Below the pieces are notes generated by a model. The model searched no databases and was not told where the DNA came from. It saw nothing but the letters and a program-made list of their open reading frames with translations. 64,000 nucleotides of DNA, taken from contig NC_090739.1 of assembly GCF_036898095.1 (NCBI RefSeq), positions 68,344,351 to 68,408,350 on the forward strand, written 5' to 3'. The position numbers were made by a program, and so were the translations under genes. This document shows, in pieces, positions 57,016-64,000 of this stretch (within the stretch, counting starts at the first letter, position 1; the number at the start of each line of letters is the position of its first letter). The DNA comes from Palaemon carinicauda (lineage: Eukaryota; Arthropoda; Malacostraca; Decapoda; Palaemonidae).

Positions 57016-57411
57016 CCCAAGGAGGTGGGTAGAGACCAGAGTTAATTATGTTTACATCGTATAAGCTAAGAGTTTTTTATTTCATTTTGACAGTTATCAA
57101 TATAACAAAACCAAAATAAATAGGTACCTGGTAAGGAAGTCGACTTAGACGATTACTCTGCCTTGTAAGTACGTCTTCCTTACGGAGCCCAGCGATCCTC
57201 TTAGGATGCTGACAGACCCCCAGGAGCTGAAGTATCAAGGGCTGCAACCCATACAACAGGACCTCATCAAACCCCTAATCTGAGCGCTCTCAAGAAATGA
57301 CTTTGACCACCCGCCAAATCAACCAGGATGCGAAAGGCTTCTTAGCCTTCCAGACAACCCATAAAAAACAACATTAAAACATTTCAAGAGACAGATTAAA
57401 AGGATATGGAA
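57016..57411 (-). other. 3' untranslated stretch of DIRS E
   Basis: Lies between the ICR and the recombinase stop. No gene. Confidence 0.6.
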
Positions 57412-58605
57412 TTAGAGAATTGTAGTGGTTGAGCCCTCACCCACTACTGCACTCGCTGCTACGAATGGTCCCAGTGTGTAGCAGTTCTCGTAAAGAGACT
57501 GGACATCTTTTAAGTAAAATGACGCGAACACTGACTTGCTTCTCCAATAGGTTGCGTCCATGATACTTTGCAGAGATCTATTTTGCTTAAAGGCCACGGA
57601 AGTTGCTACAGCTCTAACCTCGTGCGTCTTAACCTTAAGCAAAGATCGGTCTTCCTCACTCAAGTGTGAATGAGCTTCTCGTATTAACAATCTGATAAAA
57701 TATGACAAAGCATTCTTTGACATAGGCAAGGATGGTTTCTTAACCGAACACCATAACGCTTCAGATTGGCCTCGTAAAGGTTTAGTACGAGCTAAGTAGA
57801 ACTTAAGAGCTCTAACAGGGCATAAGACTCTTTCTAGTTCATTGCCTACGATCTTCGATAAGCTAGGAATATCGAAAGATTTAGGCCAAGGACGAGAAGG
57901 TAGCTCATTTTTGGCTAGGAAACCAAGCTGCAGAGAACAAGTAGCTTTTTCTGACGAAAACCCGATGTTCTTGCTGAAGGCATGAAGCTCACTGACTCTT
58001 TTAGCCGAGGCTAAGCATACCAGGAAAAGTGTCTTAAGAGTGAGATCTTTCAGGGAGGCTGACTGTAAAGGCTCAAACCTGTCTGACATGAGGAATCTTA
58101 GGACCACGTCTAAATTCCACCCAGGTGTAGCCAAACGACGCTCCTTAGAGGTCTCAAAAGACTTAAGGAGGTCTTGCAGATCTTTATTGTTGGAAAGATC
58201 TAAGCCTCTATGCCGGAAGACCGAGGCCAACATGCTTCTGTAGCCCTTGATAGTAGGAGCTGAAAGGGATCGTACTTTTCTCAGGTATAAGAGAAAATCA
58301 GCTATTTGGGCTACAGAGGTACTGGTCGAGGATACGGAAACTGACTTGCACCAGTCTCGGAAGACTTCCCACTTCGATTGGTAGACTCTAATGGTAGACG
58401 CTCTCCTTGCTCTAGCAATCGCACTGGCTGCCTCCTTCGAAAAGCCTCTAGCTCTCGAGAGTCTTTCGATAGTCTGAAGGCAGTCAGACGAAGAGCGTGG
58501 AGGCTTTGGTGTACCTTCTTTACGTGTGGCTGACGTAGAAGGTCTACTCTTAGAGGAAGACTTCTGGGAACGTCTACTAGCCATCGAAGTACCTCGGTGA
58601 ACCAT
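57412..58605 (-). CDS. Tyrosine recombinase of DIRS E
   Basis: A 397-codon intact frame. The N-terminal DNA-binding half carries LQTIERLSRARGFSKEAASA, STIRVYQSKWEVFRDWC and SVAQIADFLLYLRKVR. The catalytic half has Arg at about residue 203 (ASAKRVSELHAF), H-x-x-R at about 328 (KTHEVRAVATSVAF) and the nucleophilic Tyr near 363 (SKSVFASFYLKDVQ). Phe replaces the His seen before Tyr in C. The enzyme would integrate the circular DNA by recombination. The start Met at 58605 may not be the native one, since the frame overlaps pol in another register. Confidence 0.92.
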   Translation of the reverse strand: MVHRGTSMASRRSQKSSSKSRPSTSATRKEGTPKPPRSSSDCLQTIERLSRARGFSKEAASAIARARRASTIRVYQSKWEVFRDWCKSVSVSSTSTSVAQIADFLLYLRKVRSLSAPTIKGYRSMLASVFRHRGLDLSNNKDLQDLLKSFETSKERRLATPGWNLDVVLRFLMSDRFEPLQSASLKDLTLKTLFLVCLASAKRVSELHAFSKNIGFSSEKATCSLQLGFLAKNELPSRPWPKSFDIPSLSKIVGNELERVLCPVRALKFYLARTKPLRGQSEALWCSVKKPSLPMSKNALSYFIRLLIREAHSHLSEEDRSLLKVKTHEVRAVATSVAFKQNRSLQSIMDATYWRSKSVFASFYLKDVQSLYENCYTLGPFVAASAVVGEGSTTTIL

Positions 58606-60549
58606 TCTCTAGCGGGCCAGAGGGGAGCAACTAACGTCAACCTTGTCCCTTCGTGAGGCGAATTTCTGCAGTACCTTGTTGACAATCTTGAATGGTGGGA
58701 ATGCGTAAAGGTCTAGATGTGACCAATCTAGGAGGAAGGCATCTATATGTATTGCTGCTGGGTCCGGGACTGGAGAGCAATAGATTGGAAGCCTCTTGGT
58801 CAGCGAGGTTGCAAAGAGATCTATGGTGGGTTGACCCCAAGTCGCCCAAAGTCTCTTGCACACATCCTTGTGGAGGGTCCATTCGGTTGGAATTACTTGA
58901 CCTTTCCGACTGAGACAATCTGCTAGGACGTTCAAGTCGCCCTGGATGAACCTCGTTACTAGGGAGATGCCTCGATCTTTTGACCAGATGAGCAGGTCCC
59001 TTGCGATCTCGTACAAAGTCAGTGAGTGGGTACCTCCCTGTTTGGAAATGTACGCCAAGGCCGTGGTGTTGTCCGAGTTGACCTCCACCACCTTGCCTCG
59101 AAGGAGATTCTCGAAGCTTATCAAGGCCAGATGAACCGCCAAAAGCTCCTTGCTGTTGATATGCATGCTCCTCTGACTCGAGTTCCACAGACCTGAGCAT
59201 TCCCGACCGTCCAGCGTCGCGCCCCAGCCCAAGTCCGATGCGTCCGAGAAGAGAACGTGGTTGGGTATCTGAACTGCCAGGGGAAGACCCTCTCGTAGGC
59301 TGATATTGTCCTTCCACCAAGTCAGACAAGACTTGATCTTTTCGGAAATCGGGATCGAGACCGCCTCTAGCGTCTTGTCCTTTTTCCAGTGAAAAGCCAG
59401 ATGGAATTGAAGAGGACGGAGGTATAGCCTTCCTAGTGAGACAAATTGCTCCAGGGATGACAGCGTTCCTACCAGACTCATCCACAGCCTGACTGAGCAG
59501 CGTTCTTTCTTCAGCATCTTCTGGATGGAGAGCAGGGCTTGATCTATTCTGGGGGCCGACGGAAAAGCCCGAAAAACTTGACTGTGAATCTCCATCCCTA
59601 AATACAGAATAGTTTGGGATGGGACCAGCTGTGACTTTTCCAAGTTGACAAGGAGTCCCAATTCCTTGGTCAGATCTAGAGTCCAATTGAGATCCTTCAG
59701 AGAGCGATGACTGGAAGAGGCTCTGAGAAGCCAGTCGTCCAAATAAAGGGAGGCTCGGATGTCCGATAAGTGGAGGAATTTTGCCACATTCCTCATAAGC
59801 CTCGTAAACACGAGAGGAGCTGTGCTTAGGCCAAAGCACAGGGCCCGAAACTGGTACACCACATCGTCGAAGACGAATCTCAGAAAAGGTTGGGAGTCTG
59901 AGTGAATGGGGATGTGGAAGTAGGCGTCCCTTAGGTCTAGAGAGACCATCCAGTCTTCCTTTCTGACCGCTGCTAGGACTGACTTTGTGGTCTCCATGGT
60001 AAACTTCGTCTTTGTGACAAAGACATTCAGAGCACTGACGTCTAGCACCGGTCTCCAACCTCCTGTCTTCTTTGATACTAGGAAGAGACGGTTGTAAAAC
60101 CCCGGTGATTGAAGGTCCGAGACTTTGACCACCGCTCCCTTCTCTAGCAAAAGAGACACTTCCAGTTTCAGGGCTTGTCTCTTTTCTTCCTCTCGGTACC
60201 TGGGAGAGAGATCGATGGGGGACGTCGCTAGAGGGGGTTTGCGTACAAAAGGGATTTTGTACCCCTCTCTGAGCAACCTCACAGATTGTTGATCTGCGCC
60301 TCTCTTCTCCCAGGCTTGCCAGAAGTTCTTGAGTCTGGCACCTACTGCTGTCTGAAGTTGCGGGCAGTCAGACTCTGCCCTTAGAGGACTTGGATCCTTT
60401 CCTCTTCCCTCTCTTCCCTTCGGCACGAGCACCTCCCCTGCTGGAGGCTCTGCCACGAAAGGGCGGGATAAACCTGGACGCAGGAGTGTCCATCCTAGGT
60501 CTGGCAGACAAGGCAGGCAAAGGGGGAGCTTTGCGAGCCGAGGACGCAA
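58311..60549 (-). pseudogene. DIRS E pol: reverse transcriptase, RNase H and C-terminal domain
   Basis: The 646-codon frame (58609-60549) has a short N-terminal block (ARLKNFWQAWEKRGADQQS), RT motifs GGWRPVLDVSALN (about residue 167), SLDLRDAYFHIPI (about 202), CFGLSTAPLVFTRL (about 236) and SLYLDDWLL (about 268, both Asp present), then RNase H with LFSDASDLGWGATLDG (about 434), INSKELLAV (about 466), NSDNTTALAY (about 490) and LADCLSRKG (about 542), then DLFATSLTKRLPIYCS...YAFPPFKI. One single-base shift near 58655 moves the tail (TRLTLVAPLWPAREWFTEVL) to another frame that runs to 58311 and overlaps the recombinase gene. Everything upstream of the shift is intact. Confidence 0.93.
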
Positions 60550-62135
60550 CTAGATCGTGGGTGTCCTGCACTAAAGACAAGGCAATTTCCTTAACCAAGA
60601 CTTCAGGAAACAAGCACTTAGACAAGGGCGCAAAGAGTAGCTCGGATCTTTGGCATGGCGTCACTCCTGCTGACAGAGACGAGCACAGAGACTCTCGTTT
60701 CTTAAGGACTCCGGACGTGAATGAAGCGGCAAGCTCGTTGGACCCATCACGGACGGCCTTGTCCATGCAGGACATAATGAGTAAGGAAACATCCCTATCG
60801 GCAGAAGAGATTTTCCTACTCAGGGCTCCTAAACACCAGTCCAGGAAGTTAAAGACTTCAAACGCCCTAAAAATGCCTTTAAGAAGGTGGTCCAGGTCCG
60901 ATGGTGACCAACAAATCTTCGAGCGTCTCATGGCAAGGCGGCGGGGAGAGTCTACAAGACTTGAGAAGTCGCCCTGGGCAGAGGCAGGAACTCCCAAGCC
61001 GAGAACTTCTCCCGTGGCATACCAGACGCTCGATCTAGATGAGAGTTTAGATGGGGGGAAGGCAAATGCTGTCTTCCCTAAACTCCTCTTGGTCTCTAAC
61101 CAATCGCCTAACATCCGTAAAGCTCTCTTGGATGAGCGAGAGAGAACGAGTTTAGTAAAGGCAGGCATGGTAGCAGGAACGCCTAAGACAAACTCTGACG
61201 GCGGAGAACGAGGAGCCACAGAAATAAAGTGGTCAGGGAACAACTCTTTAAAAACCGCCATGACTTTTCTAAAGTCCAAGGATGGTTGAACTGCTTTAGG
61301 CTCATCTAGTTCTGAAGGTTGATCCTCATGCTGTGGTTCAGCAACGTCCTCATCTGACTGTTCCTCATCCGATAACTGATGAGAAAACGGCAACGGAGTA
61401 GGCAACGTTTGACTCGCAGAGTCCGGTCGCACAGGTGCATACGTGACGGAGCCGGACGCAGCGTCCTGGAACTGCTGAACAGTCTGGGAACTGTCAACAA
61501 TAACAGGTGCGCGAGGACGCACAGCGTCCACCCGAGACTGTTTAGACCGTCTGGGTTGTGCAGTCAACACCATACCGGGTTGCGGAGGTTGACGCACCGC
61601 GTCAAAACAAGTCAACTCTGATGGTTGATGAACGTCCTGAACGTCACCAATCGCATCAGTGCGTTGCCTAACGTCAACGTGCGGCTGGAAATCCACACTG
61701 GGTCGCATCGGTGGAGGTACCACCCCAACTGGTTGACGCGAGAAAGCTACATCCACGTCAACAGGACGCACAACAGAACGCTTGGATGGCTGAAGGCTAG
61801 TGGGTTCAACGGTAACCTTCTCAGCGTTGTAGTCCTCCATCAAGGACGCAAGCTTGGACTGCATGTCTTGCAGTAACACCCATTTAGGGTCTACGGAAGC
61901 AGGTGCGGTAACAGACGGGGTTAACGAATGAGACGGCACAACTTTGCCTCTCTTAGGCGGCGAGCAGTCATCAGATGACGGCAACGGGTCCGAACTGTCC
62001 CAGTGGCTACATCCGGGACGTTGGACTTGTCCTGAAGGGACCGACTTACGCTTTAAAGGTCTGGAGACCTTGGTCCAAGGTTTCTTACGTGAAACACCTT
62101 CGGACGACGAGGTAAAAATGGGCTCTCTCGTCTTA
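60368..62135 (-). CDS. DIRS E gag-like protein, main part
   Basis: A frame open from about 62160 to 60368; the first Met is at 61984. It contains DPKWVLLQDMQSKLASLMED, a Val/Asp/Arg/Pro-rich variable region (about 61330-61780) where other families carry arrays, and the conserved core FPDHFISVAPRSPPSEFVLG, SKRALRMLGDWLETK, SSVWYATGEVLGLGVPASAQ and LDHLLKGIFRAFEVFNFLDW. It ends in a basic tail (FRGRASSRGGARAEGKRGKR). The last 180 bases overlap pol in another frame, suggesting frameshift or reinitiation for pol expression. Confidence 0.87.
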
Positions 62136-62136
62136 C

Positions 62137-62814
62137 TTAGGTAGGGGCGATCTTGGAGAGATACTGTACGCCTGATACCTTAGAGGGAACGTCTGATCGC
62201 TGATCAAGGCCTCTCGAACCCATGAGTCGTACGACATTGCTTCTCCCCTGGGCTTGGGAGCTTGCAAGAGGTCCCGGACTAGGAGGACGACAGGCACGAA
62301 CAGACGAACCCTCGAGCGCAACACTGTTCACAACACTTTGCGTAACACTAGGCACTTTGACACTATCCTTCGTGGCACTTTGGCACTTGAGTTCCTTTAC
62401 GTCCGCCATGAGTTGATTTCGGTCACTTGCTAAAGACTCAACTCTCTCCCCCAAGGCATGAATAGCACGCATCATGTCTGCCATCGACGGTTCCTGAGTG
62501 CTAGGAGGGGGGTTAGGAACAACCACTACAGGGGAAGGAATAGGTTCAGGGGCATGTGGAGAGGAAAAATCTACCGACCTAGAAGAACTTCTCCTTACCC
62601 TATCTCTCTCTAGTCTGCGTGTATATTTATCAAATTCGATAAAATCGAATTCCGAAAGGCCCACGCATTCCTCACACCGATCTTCCAATTGACAGGTTTT
62701 ACCCCGACAATTGGAACAAACAGTGTGAGGGTCGAGAGAAGCCTTTGGAAGACGCCTATGACAGTCCCTAGCATTGCACTTTCGAAACTTGGGAACTTGA
62801 GAAGGGTCAGCCAT
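62137..62814 (-). pseudogene. DIRS E gag N-terminal part with Cys cluster
   Basis: The ATG at 62814 opens MADPSQVPKFRKCNARDCHR. The Cys pattern is C-x4-C, C-x2-C, C-x2-C (CNARDC, CSNC, CEEC), then a basic stretch (RRLERDRVRRSSSRS), a Pro-rich linker, a coiled coil (MADMMRAIHALGERVESLAS) and RPPSPGPLASSQAQGRS. A frameshift near 62150 leads to the main gag frame (YLSKTREPIFTSSSEG). Together the two frames form one gag gene with a single lesion. Confidence 0.85.
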
Positions 62815-63009
62815 TTTGAATTAGTCAAGGGAAAATTCCAAAAACGATCTAAGTCATCAACAATTAATCCGATTCAAAAAAGAGTTCAAGGATTTATTTG
62901 AAGAAAAACACCTGTACTGCGAAAGCTCAAACCAAATTAAAGTATTTCACCAAATATGATGGGAAAAATTCCAGGTTCAACAGCGAGTAAAGTACGTCTT
63001 GTCGACACG
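62815..63009 (-). promoter_or_regulatory. Leader and presumed promoter region of DIRS E
   Basis: Non-coding DNA between the gag ATG and the 5' ITR. No specific promoter motif is convincing. Confidence 0.35.
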
Positions 63010-63187
63010 TCGACAGAGAAGAAATTGAGGTTTTGTTTACATCGAGAGTGGTATCTGGCCGACAGTTGGCGCTGGTGGGCACACCCGCAACATGTATAGC
63101 GATCGCTGGCGAGTTTTTATGTATGTGTCTGTCGAGCAACAGAGTTGCAGCTATTATATATTCACCGACTAAGTTTAATATTTAAAA
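63010..63187 (-). repeat. 5' ITR of DIRS E
   Basis: Inverted partner of 56690-56860. It ends ATTCACCGACTAAGTTTAAT followed by ATTTAAA. Confidence 0.88.
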
Positions 63188-63535
63188 ATTAAGTTTTCAC
63201 TCATGATAAACAAAGTAAATAGCACAATAAAAATAACAAAACACGATTGCCAAATCCCTAAATCAGTGTACTTCACCAAACGAAGTCCAAAAAAAGCGAA
63301 GAAGGGAAAAAGATTCGAAAAACTCTCAATGGTGGACCGACGATGTTTTCGATCCAGCCGGCAGAGATGAACTGAAGTCTTGGACACGGGAATGATTCCT
63401 TGGACCACCCTGTGACGGGTGTTACCACCTACCTCCCAACCACCACAAGGCGGTTGCCTCGTTTTGAAAAATTCTGCCGATTTAGAGATATCAGCTATAT
63501 ATATATAACTGCCAGGTAAGTACTATTCATAAAAA
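63188..63535 (-). repeat. Leader tip and 5' ITR of DIRS D
   Basis: 63188-63380 is the detached start of the D leader. 63390-63535 is the ITR, ending CTGCCAGGTAAGTACTATTC and ATAAAAA, and pairs with 50685-50860. Confidence 0.85.
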
Positions 63536-64000
63536 CTTCGTTTCTTTTCCAGGAATAAAAGAAAATCAGCAATCTGAGCTACAGAGGTACTGGAAGAGGA
63601 AACAGAGTTGACCCTGCACCATTCCCTGAAAACTTCCCACTGGGATTGATAGACTCTGATGGTTGAAGACCTCCTAGCCCTTGCAATCGCCCTAGCTGCC
63701 TCCTTCGAAAAGCCTCTAGCTCTTGTGAGTCTTTCGATAGTCTGAAAGCAGTTAGTCGAAGACTTTGGAGATTTTGATGGTGTCTTACCAAGTGGGGATG
63801 TCTGAGTAAATCTACTCGTAAAGGGAGGCTTCTGGGAGTATCCACCATCCATTACAGTACTGTACCTCTGTGAACCATTCTCTTGAGGGCCAGAGGGGGG
63901 ACTATCAAGGTCATTCTGGTCCCTTTGCTTGTCACAAACTTTTGAAGAACTTTGTACAGGATCTTGAACGGAGGAAAAGTGTACACATCTAGATTTGCCC
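63536..64000 (-). pseudogene. DIRS C recombinase N-terminal half and end of pol
   Basis: The recombinase N-terminal half (63536-63852) reads LGKTPSKSPKSS, FQTIERLTRARGFSKEAARA, STIRVYQSQWEVFREWC and SVAQIADFLLFLEKK before it breaks at element D. In a second frame the same DNA carries the pol C terminus (MVDTPRSLPLRVDLLRHPH). To the window end the minus strand reads VYTFPPFKILYKVLQKF and TSKGTRMTL, the C-terminal pol block of the B/E group. Pol continues beyond 64000. Confidence 0.87.

Larger units (their letters stand above)
56671..63187 (-). mobile_element. DIRS-like retrotransposon E, best preserved copy, inserted in D
   Basis: A minus-strand DIRS of about 6.5 kb with complete structure: 5' ITR (63010-63187), gag in two frames, pol with one frameshift, an overlapping YR frame, ICR and 3' ITR (56671-57015). 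It lies in the leader of D without visible target duplication. It shares the gag core, pol and YR with B and C. Its few lesions suggest it moved more recently than the other DIRS here. Confidence 0.92.
50679..63535 (-). mobile_element. DIRS-like retrotransposon D, inserted in C, split by E
   Basis: A minus-strand DIRS with a 3' block (50679-51005), degraded YR, RNase H, RT and gag regions, a 24-bp array, an AT-rich leader (55740-56670) and, after element E, a 5' ITR (63390-63535). The ITR pair is clear: GGTTGGGAGGTAGGTGGTAA at 50780 and its complement at 63415-63440. Net length is about 6.3 kb. Its proteins are far more decayed than those of C or E, although its insertion into C is younger than C. 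Confidence 0.87.
49113..64000 (-). mobile_element. DIRS-like retrotransposon C, split by D and E, running off the window
   Basis: The 3' part (49113-50678) has the 3' ITR, the ICR and the recombinase C-terminal half. The 5' continuation (63536-64000) has the recombinase N-terminal half and the end of pol. The two protein halves meet as LLFLEKKR and STIKGYRSML, the same stretch that is continuous in E (LLYLRKVR...TIKGYRSML). The insertion therefore sits inside the YR gene. The gag, RT and 5' ITR of C lie beyond base 64000. C is closest to B. Confidence 0.88.

Noticed and set aside
58637..60058. A 473-codon minus-strand frame within DIRS E
   Set aside because: It overlaps the RT/RNase H gene in another register and has no motif of its own.
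44695..62324. A conserved alternative frame (LDLFQAP...GEG) in the gag of B, D, E and F
   Set aside because: The true gag frame over the same DNA is conserved to a similar degree, so plain nucleotide similarity explains it.
1..64000. Endogenous virus or bacterial content
   Set aside because: I saw no capsid, envelope, viral polymerase or prokaryotic gene organisation. All RT-bearing units are DIRS or LINE.

Overview
The window is eukaryotic, repeat-rich nuclear DNA, most likely from a crustacean and plausibly a decapod. I infer this from the mix of DIRS-type tyrosine-recombinase retrotransposons, an I/Nimb-like LINE and pogo/Tigger DNA transposons; the sequence gives no direct species marker. 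I see no convincing host gene, no tRNA or rRNA, no CRISPR array and no bacterial operon. Nearly every base that can be explained belongs to a transposable element, and most coding frames are broken.

Layout. 1-1051 is AT-rich and featureless. 1052-5146 holds two decayed Tigger transposase copies arranged tail to tail. 5414-28552 is a plus-strand DIRS element (A) with gag, reverse transcriptase (RT), RNase H and tyrosine recombinase (YR). Its leader is interrupted at 8016-22510 by a minus-strand DIRS of another family (I), whose gag is interrupted by a minus-strand LINE (about 11842-18367, 12-bp target duplication). 28553-29635 is unassigned. 29636-45686 is a minus-strand DIRS (B) split 25 bp from its 3' end by a relative of I (II, 29661-38780). 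45687-47757 is the 5' remnant of another DIRS (F). 47783-48510 is a LINE tail. 49113 to the window end is a Russian doll: DIRS C (49113-50678 and 63536 onward) is split by DIRS D (50679-56670 and 63188-63535), which is split by DIRS E (56671-63187). E is the best preserved copy.

How the parts work together. Each DIRS carries non-identical inverted terminal repeats (ITRs) and, just inside the 3' ITR, an internal complementary region (ICR) that reads as the complement of the two outer ends joined. This matches the accepted DIRS cycle: RNA is copied by RT/RNase H, the ICR templates end joining into a DNA circle, and the YR integrates the circle without target duplication. The nested insertions date the elements relative to each other (E after D after C; II after B; LINE after I after A).

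The most unusual signals are: (1) several families whose gag genes carry their own 24-bp (8-codon) tandem arrays in the same relative place; (2) in element I, a dense run of nested hairpins whose inner loops read UUCG on the coding strand, beside larger branched palindromes that keep pairing while their stems differ; and (3) a near-consensus 5' splice site embedded in the ITR/ICR of families B-E. These three are inferences from reading and need computation.
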